From Acidobacteriota bacterium (lineage in GTDB: Bacteria; Acidobacteriota; Holophagae; Holophagales; Holophagaceae): a stretch of DNA of 64,000 bases. The stretch covers positions 1-64,000 of the forward strand of contig JACPUT010000004.1 of NCBI GenBank assembly GCA_016192145.1, read 5' to 3'. A model generated the notes under the pieces. The model worked only from the letters and a program-made list of their open reading frames with translations, was not told the origin of the DNA and did not search any database. Position numbers and translations under genes: made by a program. This document shows, one piece after another, positions 34,081 through 45,981 of this stretch (position 1 is the first letter of the stretch; the number at the start of each line of letters is the position of its first letter).

Positions 34081-35947
34081 TCGTCGTTTCATCGCCCTTG
34101 CCTTCGCACCGGCCCTCCTGGCTCAGCAGCCCGCAGAGGACGTGCGGGCCCTCTTCCTGCGGGCCCGCGCCCTCCAGCTGAAGGGCAAGCCCGAGGACGC
34201 CAAGGCCGCGGCGGCCCTGTACCGACGGGTCGTCGCGCAGGAGCCCGGCAGTTCCGAGGCCCACTTGCGCCTCTCCGAATCCCTGCGGGATTCCGGCGAG
34301 CTTGAAGCCGCCCTGGCTCCGGCCCTGCGTGCCGTGGCGCTGGCCCCCAAGGGCGCGGAGGCCGCCGCGCATCTGGGGTTGCTCCAGTACCACCGGGCGA
34401 AAGCGGGCACCGGCAAACCCCGCGAAGCCATGGATGCCCTGAGCGTGGCGGGTGCCCGCCTCCCGGCGGATATCGAAGTCTGGTATCGCCTGGCTGAACT
34501 CTCCGAGCAGGAGAAGGATGAAGCCCTCGCGCTCAAGGCGTGGAGCCGCCTCGCCCGCCTGCGCCCCAGCGCCCAGGAGGCCTGGGAGCGGGTGGCCTTC
34601 CACGCCAAGGCCCTCGGGCGGTATGAGGCCCGGCGGGAGGCCATCCTCACCCTCGGGCAGCGACGCCTGGGCGGCCCCGATGGCATGCGCATCCTGCGCC
34701 TGCTGGAGGAACTGGCGCGGGATCAGGTGGAGGCCTCCTACCTCGCCCATGCGGAGGAGACCTTCCTCTGCCTCACGCGCAACCTGCCCGAGGAAGCGGG
34801 CCTCTGGGAGAACATCGGCCTCGTGCGGCTCCAGGCCCAGCGATGGAAAGAAGGCCTCGAGGCCCTCGACCGCGCCGAGGCGCTGAAGGATTCCACGCGC
34901 ATCGGGTTCAACCGCGCCTACGCCCTCCTGCATCTGGATCGAGAGGCGGAAGCGGAGGCCCGCCTCAAGGCCCTCCTCGATGAAGGCCTGAGCGGTGAGA
35001 CGGAACTGTTCAAGGGCCAGGTGGCCGGCCTATACGCACGCGCCCTCCTCCTCCAGGGAAAGAACGAAGCCTTCCTGGCCTGGGAGCGCGGCGCCACCCT
35101 TCCCGCCCCCGTGAAGCCGGAGATGGCCTCCCTGAAGGTGCAGGCCCTCCTCCGGCTGAAGAAGTGGGAGGAGGCCTACGCGGCCCTCCAGGAGGGTGTG
35201 AAGGCGCACCCGGGCGGCGGGCTCTTCCGCGAGGCCAGGGCCATGCCCGAAAAGGTGCTGGGGGGAGGGTTCCTCCACAAGCGCGCCCGGGAGAAGGCCT
35301 TGCGCCACCTGGAGCGGAGCGCCACCGCCCAGCTCCATGCCGAGTTCGAGCAGTGGGCCCTCTGCCTCAAGGCGGCCCAGGAGGCCCGGGCCCTGAGCCA
35401 GGCCCGCGCGGTGGATCTGCTCCTCCTCCAGGCCAATGCCCTGGACAACCTGCGCAAACCCAAGGAATCCATGCTGGTCCTCCGGGAGGCGCAAAAGCTG
35501 GAGCCCGGCAACGCCACGCTCCAGAACAACCTGGGGTATCTCCTCCTCGAACAGGGGGGCGACCTCGATGAGGCTGGCCGCCTCATCGAGGTGGCTTCAA
35601 GAGCCCAACCGAAAAACGCGAGCATCACGGATTCCCTGGGCTGGGTGCAGTTCAAGCAAGGAAAGGTGGCCGAAGCCGAAACGACCCTGCGCCGCGCCGC
35701 CACGTTGAACCCCTACAGCGCCGAAGTGCGCAAGCACCTGGGAGAGGTGCTGCTGGCCCAGGGCAAGCTCCACGAGGCCGCCGAGCAGTGGGAGCGGGCC
35801 CTCGCCTACCCCTTCCCCGATCGCCCGGTCCTGGAGAAGCGATTGGCCGAGCTCAAGGTCCGCATTGCCAAGCTGGAGGCCGAGGGCAATGGGCCCGAAG
35901 CCAAGGTCCCGCCCACGGAGCCCGTCGAGGAGGCCGAGGAGGATTGA
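34073..35947 (+). CDS. Tetratricopeptide-repeat protein
   Basis: About 624 residues. A GTG start at 34073 with AGGAG six bases before it is preferred, overlapping aroB by eight bases; a GTG at 34049 is an alternative. A short hydrophobic segment (RFIALAFAPALLAQQ) looks like a signal peptide. The rest is TPR-like helical repeats, for example AAALYRRVVAQEPGSSEAHL, NIGLVRLQAQRWKEGLEAL and NNLGYLLLEQGGDLDEA. Probably an exported or periplasmic scaffold; partners unknown. Confidence 0.8.
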   Translation: MLDRRFIALAFAPALLAQQPAEDVRALFLRARALQLKGKPEDAKAAAALYRRVVAQEPGSSEAHLRLSESLRDSGELEAALAPALRAVALAPKGAEAAAHLGLLQYHRAKAGTGKPREAMDALSVAGARLPADIEVWYRLAELSEQEKDEALALKAWSRLARLRPSAQEAWERVAFHAKALGRYEARREAILTLGQRRLGGPDGMRILRLLEELARDQVEASYLAHAEETFLCLTRNLPEEAGLWENIGLVRLQAQRWKEGLEALDRAEALKDSTRIGFNRAYALLHLDREAEAEARLKALLDEGLSGETELFKGQVAGLYARALLLQGKNEAFLAWERGATLPAPVKPEMASLKVQALLRLKKWEEAYAALQEGVKAHPGGGLFREARAMPEKVLGGGFLHKRAREKALRHLERSATAQLHAEFEQWALCLKAAQEARALSQARAVDLLLLQANALDNLRKPKESMLVLREAQKLEPGNATLQNNLGYLLLEQGGDLDEAGRLIEVASRAQPKNASITDSLGWVQFKQGKVAEAETTLRRAATLNPYSAEVRKHLGEVLLAQGKLHEAAEQWERALAYPFPDRPVLEKRLAELKVRIAKLEAEGNGPEAKVPPTEPVEEAEED

Positions 35948-35982
35948 GGGGGGAATGAACCTCCCCCATCCCCGCGACACCC

Positions 35983-36441
35983 ATGATCCTGATGCTGCCC
36001 CTCCTCGCCCCGCCCCCGATCCAGGCAACCGCTCCCGTCCCCTTCCGGGCCCTCTATGGCTGGGGCTATGTCGGCGCCGAAGGCGAGGGCCAGGGCACCC
36101 TCGCCGTGCTCATCGAGCCGGGCACCGGCAAGGTGGTGCTGGAACTGCACGGCCTGGGCGAGCGGCTGGTGCTCCTCACCGGCGACGCCGCCGCGGGCTA
36201 TCGGGTGCAGGTGCCCCGGCAGAAGCTCGATGCCAGCGGCCCCACCCTCGCGAGCCTGCCCCTGCCCTTCCTGCCCCACGTTGGCAGCGCGGAGGCCCTG
36301 CGCCTGCTACTCACCGAAGGCCGGGGAGCCGGCGTGAAGGTCACCCAACGGGGGGCCCACGGCCCGCTCAAGCTCCACTACGTGGGCAAGGACCCCAAGG
36401 GACAGGAGGAGCAGGTCTGGCTTACCAGGAAGGAGCGTTGA
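35983..36441 (+). CDS. Hypothetical protein
   Basis: 152 residues; the start (MILMLPLLAPPPIQA) could be a short signal peptide. The body is predicted beta-rich with a Gly-rich pattern (GWGYVGAEGEGQGTLAVLI). No family recognised. It follows the TPR gene by 35 bases and overlaps the convergent S1/P1-type nuclease by 20 bases at the 3' end. Confidence 0.6.
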   Translation: MILMLPLLAPPPIQATAPVPFRALYGWGYVGAEGEGQGTLAVLIEPGTGKVVLELHGLGERLVLLTGDAAAGYRVQVPRQKLDASGPTLASLPLPFLPHVGSAEALRLLLTEGRGAGVKVTQRGAHGPLKLHYVGKDPKGQEEQVWLTRKER

Positions 36442-37279
36442 CCGCTTCCTTCGGTTGGGGCCGGCCGGCTTCGATCCAGGCGGCGAGCCAGATCCCGGAG
36501 AGGCGCTGGCTGGACTCGGAGAGCCGGCGTTCCACCACCGGCCCTTGCAGGGCCCAGAAGTTCCGCCAGTAACCTCCACTGCGCGGGGGCTGTTCCCGGG
36601 TCTCCCCACGCGCAGCCTCCAGATCATCCTTCAGGAGCTGGGGCACCAGGGAGAAGCTCTCGCCCAGCCACCGCCAGGGGCCCTTCGAGGGATCCTCCGG
36701 GGCGGCCGGGGCGGGCTTGACCGCCTCCTCTTCCGCGTAGCGCTCGACCAGGCCCGATTCCCAGCGGCCATGGAGGCCGCGCTGATCCGTGAGCTGGCCA
36801 TCGTGGTTCACCGTGGCGTGGAGCGGCACATGGAGGTCGGCCACGTAGTGGCCCAGCCACGCGCTGGCCTCCGCGACCTTGTCCGCATCACCGGAGCGGA
36901 ACGCCTCCACCAACCCGCGGTAGCGATCCTGGATCACCCAGGGGGCGACCCCCGCCTTCTGGAAAGTGGCGCCGCCCACCTTGGCCAGCGCTTCATCCTG
37001 GTCGTGGGGAATGCCCGAAAAGCCACCGTAGAGCTCCACGTTCACGTAGTGCCGGGGCCCTTCCTTGCGGTCGTGGGCCCGCCAGGCGTCGGGCTCGATG
37101 GAGCCCTCGCGGATCCGCTCCTCCCGCCCCGCGTACCAGGACCGGAGCTGGGGTGGCAGGGCCAAGAGGGCCCGCGAATTTACGATGCGGTGGCCCTTCT
37201 CACCCCAGGCAAGGAGCGGCGTGACGCCGGCGATGAAAAGGAGTAGGCCGGTGAAGGAGCGGTGGGCAGATCTCGACAT
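36422..37279 (-). CDS. S1/P1-type zinc-dependent nuclease
   Basis: 285 residues with a signal peptide (TGLLLFIAGVTPLLA). The mature N-terminus WGEKGHRIV and the later motif LGHYVADLHVPLHAT followed by GRWE are the zinc-binding hallmarks of S1/P1 nucleases (related to phospholipase C). Such enzymes degrade single-stranded nucleic acids or remove 3' phosphates outside the cytoplasm. Related bacterial proteins are sometimes annotated as phospholipase C-like, which cannot be excluded. Confidence 0.85.
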   Translation of the reverse strand: MSRSAHRSFTGLLLFIAGVTPLLAWGEKGHRIVNSRALLALPPQLRSWYAGREERIREGSIEPDAWRAHDRKEGPRHYVNVELYGGFSGIPHDQDEALAKVGGATFQKAGVAPWVIQDRYRGLVEAFRSGDADKVAEASAWLGHYVADLHVPLHATVNHDGQLTDQRGLHGRWESGLVERYAEEEAVKPAPAAPEDPSKGPWRWLGESFSLVPQLLKDDLEAARGETREQPPRSGGYWRNFWALQGPVVERRLSESSQRLSGIWLAAWIEAGRPQPKEAVNAPSW

Positions 37280-37294
37280 TGAATGCCTTTGCTG

Positions 37295-37364
37295 AACCGC
37301 GAATGACGCGAATGCACGCGAAAGAAAGACGGCTCATTCGCGTGAATTCGCGTCATTCGCGGTT
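37295..37364. repeat. Palindromic intergenic repeat (CGCGAATG type)
   Basis: Two 28-base arms at 37295-37322 and 37337-37364, complementary with one mismatch, each made of three CGCGAAT-like units, around a 14-base loop. It begins 16 bases upstream of the nuclease start (minus strand) and its right end reaches into the stop codon of lepB. This kind of element is frequently scattered between genes in environmental bacteria. Confidence 0.8.
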
Positions 37365-38211
37365 ACTTCGGAATCAACCCCGTGCGTTCCCAGCGGGTGC
37401 GGACGAGGAAGTAACGGGCGGCATCCACGTAGTTGGCCACGACGTCACCGGGGTTGGTGGGGACGTTGGCCTTCTGGTTATCGTCGCCGCCTTCCCGGTA
37501 GCTCCACCACACCATGAAGGGCCGCCCCCGCAGGTGATCCATGGGGAGGAAGCCCCAATACCGGCTATCGGCGCTGTTCTCGCGGTTGTCCCCCATGGCG
37601 AAGACATGCCCGGGGGGCACCGTGATGGGGCCCAGGTTGTCCATGAACGAACCATCCTCGGTGAGGTCGGTGCGCCCCTGCTTGGGCATCACCACCACCT
37701 CCGGGTCGGCGAAGCGCCAGAGCCCCGAAGGCTGGATGGTCTCCCCGGCGTCGCGCCCCAGCGGCCAGGGGCCCGGGGTGGGGCCCGAGGGGGTCTGGGC
37801 GCCGTGGTGCTCGAAGTCGCCCGTGATGAGCTTCCCGTTGATGTAGAGGCGGCGGTTCCGGAGCTCGAGGGTATCGCCGGGCAGCGCCGCGCAGCGCTTC
37901 ACCCAGTCCTGGTCGCGGTCATAGGGCCAGCGGAAGACGATGATGTCGCCGCGCTCCACCTTGCGCATGGGGAAGAGGGTGGATTCCCAATCCCACTGCG
38001 GGGTGGCGAAGATGAATTTATTGGCGAGCAGGTGATCCCCGATCATCAGGGAGTTGCGCATGCTGGCGGAGGGGATGGTGAAGTTCTGCGCCACGAAGGT
38101 TTTCATGAAGAAGACCACCACCATGGCGAAGAGGATCACCTCCGCGTTGTCCCGGAGGAATCCCTTCCGGACTCCCGGGGGCAGCTCGCTCTCGTCGATC
38201 TTCTTGCTCAC
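37363..38211 (-). CDS. lepB: Signal peptidase I
   Basis: 282 residues with one N-terminal membrane helix (NAEVILFAMVVVFFMKTF). Catalytic Ser in IPSASMRNSL, Lys in VKRCAALPGD, and the box GDNRENSADSRYWG near the C-terminus identify type I leader peptidase (family S26). It cleaves signal peptides at the outer face of the inner membrane. A long insert between the Lys box and the final box is seen in some Gram-negative forms. Confidence 0.93.
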   Translation of the reverse strand: MSKKIDESELPPGVRKGFLRDNAEVILFAMVVVFFMKTFVAQNFTIPSASMRNSLMIGDHLLANKFIFATPQWDWESTLFPMRKVERGDIIVFRWPYDRDQDWVKRCAALPGDTLELRNRRLYINGKLITGDFEHHGAQTPSGPTPGPWPLGRDAGETIQPSGLWRFADPEVVVMPKQGRTDLTEDGSFMDNLGPITVPPGHVFAMGDNRENSADSRYWGFLPMDHLRGRPFMVWWSYREGGDDNQKANVPTNPGDVVANYVDAARYFLVRTRWERTGLIPK

Positions 38212-38289
38212 GCAGACTCCGGAATGGCTAGGTCATCAAACCATGAAGGGGATCCCGGGCCGCAGCCCGAGGCGGGCCGGGGATGGGCG

Positions 38290-38897
38290 TCATTTCGTTG
38301 GGGGCCGATCATCGGTCATGCCCATGTCCACCAGCCGGCTCACGGCGACCCAAGCGCCATCGCGCCAGGCCAGCACCTCCACCTCGCCCAGCCCCCGCAG
38401 CAGCAGCGCCCGCTGGCGGCCATCCGGGCCCGAGGCCTCGACCCAGATGCCCACGGGATCGAGAAATCCCTTCACCTTCGCCGGGTTCTCCCAGGCGCCG
38501 GGTCCGAGCACCCGGAATGCCACCTTGCCATCGGCGCTATTCCACTGGGTCACGCGGTCGGGAAAGCCCTTGGGCAGGATCCAGGCCAGGCGCTTCCCAT
38601 CCTCGGCCAGCCGCTCGACCCCACCGTCCTCCACCCGGAGGAAATCCCGGACGGGGGGAACCTGCATGGAGCTGCGGGTGAGCTTAATGAGCCCGGCCTT
38701 ATCCGGATCCAGGAGCCCTTCGGCGACCCGCACCTGGATGCGGCCTTCGCGCCGCTTTTCGGGTGTTGGCAGGCTGGGATCCTCGAAACCGAGGGTGCAG
38801 CCCTCCTCCCAGGGGACGTAGATGGCCGGAGCCTCCTGCCGCTTGAACTTGCAGGCCGGCAGGAGCAGGAGCAGGGCGAGCGGCGCCAGGCGGCGAA

Positions 38898-38901
<4 letters not shown>
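38290..38901 (-). CDS. Putative lipoprotein
   Basis: 203 residues from a GTG that overlaps the tex stop by four bases (GTGA). The N-terminus MIRRLAPLALLLLLPAC has a good lipobox (LPAC). No family recognised in the mature part. Coupling to tex suggests it is translated from the tex transcript, which is unusual for a surface lipoprotein. Confidence 0.7.
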
Positions 38902-41393
<2,492 letters not shown>

Positions 41394-41449
41394 CGGGGAC
41401 TCCAGCTCCCAATTTCGGGAGAAAGAGCCATTCTAGCGGCTCCGGCCCG

Positions 41450-42781
41450 TTAGGGAGACTGGGTCCCGAGGCCGAGCAGATTCTCCAGCATGGGCTTGAG
41501 GATTCCGTCAAAGTCCACGGGGAAGGGCACGAGGCCCTCCACTCGGCCCCCCTTCAGGGCCAGTTTGGCCTTGACGTCATCCCCTTCGGTGACCAACACG
41601 GCCACAAGCGCCTCTCCTTTGAAGGCTTCCTTCAGCTTGGCGATCACTTCCAATCCCTCGTGCGGCCCCACCCTATGGCCCACGAGGATGGCATTCAGGT
41701 TATGGCGCCGGGCGACGTCCAGGGCTTGCACCAGGCTGCGGGCTTCATGAATCCCGCGGTAGCCCTCCACTTGGAGGGTGGCAGTCAGGATGGCCCGGTC
41801 CAACTCGTCCGGATGGACGACGAGGATCTGGCGGGTGCGCTTCCGGAGTTGGGAGAGGCGATCCGGGGCCCTCATGGCCACTTTGATCTCCAGCAGCTCC
41901 CGATCGCTCAGGGCGTCTTCCACCTCGCTTGGGGGCGAGGGTTCCTCGAAGGCTGGAATGTCCTCTTCCTCAAGCGATTGAAAGTCTGGGTTCGCTTCCT
42001 GCTCGCCCCGGCGGCGCTTCCGCGGGAACCCCCTCCCGAAAGTCGGGAGCCGCTGGGAAAGCAGCTTGGCGATGTACTGCATCTCCAGGCTGCCCATGCC
42101 CTCGAAGGTCAGGCCGGCCACCACACCTTCGGGAATCGCGTTGAAGTGGGCGATGGTGGCGCTGCACTCCAGGGTCGGGGTGTGGGGGAGATCCTGGATC
42201 CGGATCAGCGCCATTTTGCGCCCCGCCCCCAGGAGATCCCCCTTCACCTGGATGCGCCGGTCCTGCTTGATATCCATGACCCGATCCACGCGGAAGGCCA
42301 GGCCGCCCATGGAAATGTTCAGGATCGGCCCGGACAGCCCCAGGCCCTGGAACAATTCCTCGAGCACCGCCACGGTGGGCCGCTCTCGCCGGGAGAAGCG
42401 GGTCCGCATCAGGCCCCGCCGTTCCGCGTGGAAGATGGCTTCGGGGAGCTTGAACTCCCGTTGCAGGTAGCCCCCCAGCCCCGCGAATTTCGCCGTGGCG
42501 CGGAAGCGTTGGCCATCCAGGGGAAAGTTCAAGTGCACCACCTGTCCAACCTTCCAATCCCCCGGGGGCTGGTGGAGGAAGCTGAGGGTGAATGTCTCCT
42601 TTTCCTCGCTCACCAGCTCCACCTTGACGGTGCTGCCGAAGGGATCGTTCTCTTTCAAGCGGAGGGCCAGGGGCGTCCTCACGCGCGCCAATTCCTCCAA
42701 CCATGCGAGAATCTGCTCCCCATCCCGGAGGGATGGCTCGCGTTCGGGCTGGGCCCCGCCCAGGAGGGATTTGAGCACCAT
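41450..42781 (-). CDS. PilZ-domain and receiver-like domain protein
   Basis: 443 residues from the ATG giving MVLKSLLGGAQP; the frame continues upstream without a better start. Residues 110-230 look like a PilZ domain: TRFSRRERPTVAVLEEL (RxxxR) and LNISMGGLAFRVD (xxSxxG), so c-di-GMP binding is likely. A charged linker (about 235-310) leads to a C-terminal receiver-like domain (RQILVVHPDELDRAIL, NAILVGHRVGPHEG). In this domain the usual phospho-Asp appears as the stretch LNAILVGHRV without a clear Asp, so phosphorylation is doubtful. Confidence 0.75.
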   Translation of the reverse strand: MVLKSLLGGAQPEREPSLRDGEQILAWLEELARVRTPLALRLKENDPFGSTVKVELVSEEKETFTLSFLHQPPGDWKVGQVVHLNFPLDGQRFRATAKFAGLGGYLQREFKLPEAIFHAERRGLMRTRFSRRERPTVAVLEELFQGLGLSGPILNISMGGLAFRVDRVMDIKQDRRIQVKGDLLGAGRKMALIRIQDLPHTPTLECSATIAHFNAIPEGVVAGLTFEGMGSLEMQYIAKLLSQRLPTFGRGFPRKRRRGEQEANPDFQSLEEEDIPAFEEPSPPSEVEDALSDRELLEIKVAMRAPDRLSQLRKRTRQILVVHPDELDRAILTATLQVEGYRGIHEARSLVQALDVARRHNLNAILVGHRVGPHEGLEVIAKLKEAFKGEALVAVLVTEGDDVKAKLALKGGRVEGLVPFPVDFDGILKPMLENLLGLGTQSP

Positions 42782-42838
42782 GCCCAGTGGATCGGCTTGG
42801 CCAAAGCCGCACTGTAGCCATGTCGTTACAATCGATCC

Positions 42839-43966
42839 ATGCCTGCCGCCCCCCTCCGGAAACTGAAGATCGTCGACCTCTCCCGAATCCTCGCCGGCCC
42901 CTTCGGGACCCAGCTCCTGGCTGATTTCGGGGCCGAAGTCCTGAAGTTGGAGCCCCCGGATGGCGACCCCACCCGTGGCTGGGGCCCCCCATTCGATGAG
43001 GGGAACACCGGGGAGAGCGCCTATTTCCGAGCGGCGAACCGGGGCAAGCGGAACGAGATCATCGATCTGCACACGCCCGAAGGCAAGGCCCGCCTCGAGG
43101 AGCTCCTCGTGGACGCCGATGTGCTCGTCGAGAACTTCCTCCCGGATAGCGCCGATCGCATGGGCCTCACCTGGGAACGCCTCCACCGCATCTACCCCAA
43201 GCTCATCGTGGCCTCCGTTCGGGGCTTCGCTTCGGACGTAGCCGCCTCCCGCCGGGCCGGTTACGACTTCATCCTCCAGGCCGAGAGCGGCTGGATGAGC
43301 ATCACGGGCGAGGAAAGCGGCCGCCCCATGAAGGTGGGGGTGGCCCTGGTCGATGTCCTCGCGGGTCTCTACCTCGCCAACGGCATCCAGGCCGCCCTCC
43401 TGCACCGGGAACGCACGGGGGAGCCCCTGCACGTGGAAGTGCCCCTCATGGAAGCCGCCATGTCCGGCCTCGTGAACGTGGCCGCCAGCACCCTCATGAC
43501 GGGTGAGCGGCCCGCCCGCTACGGCAACGGGCACCCGCAGATCGTGCCCTACCAGACCTTCCCCTGCCGGGATGGCGAGATCGCCATCGGCGTGGGTTCC
43601 GACAAGCAGTTCGAGATCCTCGCCCTCTGGCTGGGCCTCGATCTGGAGGGAAATCCCGACTGGCGGCGCAACCGCGGCCGGGTGGAGGATCGCATTCGCC
43701 TGGTGGGTGAAATCGAGACGAGATTCGCCCCCCTGGGTGCGGATGAGGTCGTCGCCTTCTGCGACCAGAACGCCATCCCCGCCAGCCGCGTCCGCACCGT
43801 GGACGATGTCCTCTTCCGCAAGGCCGGTGAGCTGCATCACCTCATCCAGCCGCTGCTGGATGAGGACAGCGGCCGCATGGTGCCCACCCTCGCCAGCCCC
43901 GTGTTGCTCAATGGCCAGCGGGCCTGTGCCCCCTTGGCCCCGCCCCGGCTGAAGAAGCGCCGATGA
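42839..43966 (+). CDS. CaiB/BaiF family CoA-transferase
   Basis: 375 residues, class III CoA-transferase: IVDLSRILAGPFGTQLLADFG at the N-terminus is split here by its loop, followed by NRGKRNEIIDL and ENFLPDSADRMGL, with the catalytic Asp position in RRAGYDFILQAESG (YDFILQ). The acyl substrate is unknown. Divergent from the PilZ/receiver gene with 57 bases between; its stop overlaps the next gene by four bases (ATGA). Confidence 0.88.
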   Translation: MPAAPLRKLKIVDLSRILAGPFGTQLLADFGAEVLKLEPPDGDPTRGWGPPFDEGNTGESAYFRAANRGKRNEIIDLHTPEGKARLEELLVDADVLVENFLPDSADRMGLTWERLHRIYPKLIVASVRGFASDVAASRRAGYDFILQAESGWMSITGEESGRPMKVGVALVDVLAGLYLANGIQAALLHRERTGEPLHVEVPLMEAAMSGLVNVAASTLMTGERPARYGNGHPQIVPYQTFPCRDGEIAIGVGSDKQFEILALWLGLDLEGNPDWRRNRGRVEDRIRLVGEIETRFAPLGADEVVAFCDQNAIPASRVRTVDDVLFRKAGELHHLIQPLLDEDSGRMVPTLASPVLLNGQRACAPLAPPRLKKRR

Positions 43967-44367
43967 AACCGCGCCACGGATTGCGGCCCCTCTCGGGGCA
44001 AGCCGCCGGGATCGGCCCCGACGCCCGTACCGTGGAGGCCGAAGCCCGGCTTCGGCGGGCCTGGGACTTCATCGTCGGTCCCCACTTGGCGGATCGCACC
44101 TGCCTGCTCACCTTCCGCCGGGGCATGCTCACCATCGGCTGCTGGGACGTGACCATGATCGGCAGCCTTCGCCAGGCTGCCGAAGGGGCCTGGCCCCAAG
44201 TCCAGGCCCGCCTCCTCGAAGCCCTGCGCCTCCGGGCCACCAGCGTTCAAGTGCTGCCCTGCGATCCCCCCGCTCCCGAAGCGAAGCCCGAGCCCCAGGG
44301 CCCCCTGACCTTCGACCTCCTGCTCGACAGGCTCCAGGGCGCCGGCCGCAGGCACCGTCGCTCCTGA
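43963..44367 (+). CDS. DciA-like (DUF721) protein
   Basis: 134 residues, starting in the ATGA overlap with the CoA-transferase gene. The central region RAWDFIVGPHLADRTCLLTF, broken by a loop, then RRGMLTIGCWD fits the DUF721/DciA pattern. DciA loads the replicative helicase DnaB in bacteria that lack DnaC. Evidence is limited to this short match, and no other replication gene is nearby. Confidence 0.65.
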   Translation: MKPRHGLRPLSGQAAGIGPDARTVEAEARLRRAWDFIVGPHLADRTCLLTFRRGMLTIGCWDVTMIGSLRQAAEGAWPQVQARLLEALRLRATSVQVLPCDPPAPEAKPEPQGPLTFDLLLDRLQGAGRRHRRS

Positions 44368-44421
44368 GCCCCTACCGCGATGCCGGTGGACGAAGGCGGT
44401 CCGCCGCGCTATGCTCAATCC

Positions 44422-44572
<151 letters not shown>

Positions 44573-44584
44573 GTGGGATCGCGG

Positions 44585-44804
44585 AGACAGCGCGGGGCGC
44601 TGTCTGTGGGGAGACGACGGTTTTGGCGCTACGGCCGCTTTGGCGCAGGCGCCGGAATCCCTTGATTGACGCGGGTTCCCGCGCGTTGCGGCGGCGTGCG
44701 GTTGACGCGCTCGGTTTGGCGCAATTTTGCGCTTCCTGTCCGAAAGCAGCAGGATGTTGCGCCTGCTTTGGCGCGAAACCGTCCGGTTTCCAGCCGGAAG
44801 TGGC
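44585..44804. promoter_or_regulatory. Prophage left-end region with TTTGGCGC and GTTGACGCG repeats
   Basis: No gene. A 9-bp stem hairpin AGACAGCGC/GCGCTGTCT lies at 44585-44605. TTTGGCGC occurs four times at 44622, 44639, 44715 and 44767. ATTGACGCG (44665-44673) and GTTGACGCG (44701-44709) also occur, the same motif that is repeated inside the transposase gene. Mu-type ends hold several transposase binding sites, and these repeats are the best candidates. Confidence 0.6.
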
Positions 44805-45533
44805 CTACCAGTCCTCTTCCGGAGGATCGGTGTCGAGGAGGTAACGACCGACCCAGACGACGCGGCCCAGGATCATCTGGTGCAGCGGGGCCCCCTCCAG
44901 GTCCACCATGACCGTCGGATAGGCCCGGTTGTCGGAGGCCAGAACCAGCTGGCCTTTGGCCTTATCCAGGCGGACGCGCTTCACGCGGGCTTCGTTGTCC
45001 TCGGGGCTTCGGCGGACCAGGTAGATGCCGTTGTTCTTGGGTTCCATGCGGATCTGCATGGCCGCGTTCAGGAGCACGATTTCCTTGTCCTGGATCGTGG
45101 GGCTCATGGACTCCCCGCGGCAGAGCAGGAAGAACAAATCCTCCTCCTTCCCGCCACCACATCGCTGAAGGATCCGGGCTGCGAAGTCGCGCCTCAGCGC
45201 GTAGCGGCTGGCGTCCGGGCCTGGATCCTGCACCTCGCCGCCGGATCCGCAGGTGGCCGCGCCCACGATCAAGGGACGATCCAGGAAAGCCTCCTCCATG
45301 GAGGCCTGGCGGGCCGCGCCATCGGCCCACATGGGGCCTTCTTCCGATTCTAGCCAATTGATAGAAGCGCCCGTCACGGTGGCGAATGCCACGAGGGCTA
45401 CGAAATCGGGTTTCCGTTCTCCTGATTCCCACCGGGTCGCGGTAAGGGGAGTCATCTTCAAACGGTCTGCCAGCGCGGCCTGGGACCACCCGCGGGCCTT
45501 CCTCACGGTTCTGATTCTTTCGGATAGTTCCAT
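44805..45533 (-). CDS. Phage repressor, XRE HTH with S24 autocleavage domain
   Basis: 242 residues. The N-terminal HTH (WSQAALADRLKMTPLTATRW, residues 16-35) is followed by an S24/LexA-type domain: a possible cleavage pair Cys95-Gly96, catalytic Ser142 (RGESMSPT) and Lys185 (ARVKRVRL). Such repressors keep lysogeny and cleave themselves on the SOS response, unlike the classic Mu c protein. It is divergent from the Ner gene, so both share the operator region 45534-45642. Confidence 0.85.
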   Translation of the reverse strand: MELSERIRTVRKARGWSQAALADRLKMTPLTATRWESGERKPDFVALVAFATVTGASINWLESEEGPMWADGAARQASMEEAFLDRPLIVGAATCGSGGEVQDPGPDASRYALRRDFAARILQRCGGGKEEDLFFLLCRGESMSPTIQDKEIVLLNAAMQIRMEPKNNGIYLVRRSPEDNEARVKRVRLDKAKGQLVLASDNRAYPTVMVDLEGAPLHQMILGRVVWVGRYLLDTDPPEEDW

Positions 45534-45567
45534 GTTTTCGGCTCACACCAAGGGATAGCAATTTCTG

Positions 45568-45595
45568 TTGACGGCCACGCTCCGTTGGATATCAT
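45568..45595 (+). promoter_or_regulatory. Candidate early promoter for the Ner-transposase operon
   Basis: TTGACG at 45568-45573 and TATCAT at 45590-45595, with 16 bases between, fit sigma-70 -35 and -10 boxes for the rightward early operon. The -35 box lies in a GTTGACGGC sequence close to the GTTGACGCG repeat, so a binding protein could compete with RNA polymerase. In the divergent repressor/Ner control region. Confidence 0.5.
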
Positions 45596-45642
45596 CCTGG
45601 ATAGGCGGTTCGTCCGCAATCCCATCCAATGGAGATTACCTC

Positions 45643-45972
45643 ATGCCCCGTAAACCTGTCCACAGGCGGGTGGCCTACGGCCTGCCCCCCAGTGAAGAAG
45701 CCCGGTTGGAAAGCTTCTTCGGCATCCAAAAAGCCTTCGCCGGGGTGGTGAACCCCGACGGCAGCCTCAAGCCCGCGGCCATCAAGGCGCTCTTCGAGCG
45801 GTTCCAGATCAACTTCAAGGCCTTCGCGGGAGGGCTGGGCGTCAGCGACGCCTTTCTTCACGCCGTCATCGCCCGCCGCAAGCGGAACGTGAGGGTCGAG
45901 AACGCCATCGCGGAGCGGCTTGGCTTCGATCCTCATCGCCTCTGGGGCCGCAGTCCCCTCGACGCAGCCTGA
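45643..45972 (+). CDS. Ner-like HTH regulator
   Basis: 109 residues from the ATG (MPRKPVHRRVAYGL) with GGAG upstream; an upstream in-frame start gives an unlikely extension. The C-terminal part GVSDAFLHAVIARRKRNV and AIAERLGFDPHRLWGRS is typical of Ner/Nlp family HTH proteins, which in Mu turn off early transcription and the repressor promoter. It precedes the transposase gene by nine bases. Confidence 0.7.
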   Translation: MPRKPVHRRVAYGLPPSEEARLESFFGIQKAFAGVVNPDGSLKPAAIKALFERFQINFKAFAGGLGVSDAFLHAVIARRKRNVRVENAIAERLGFDPHRLWGRSPLDAA

Positions 45973-45981
45973 GAGACTCCC

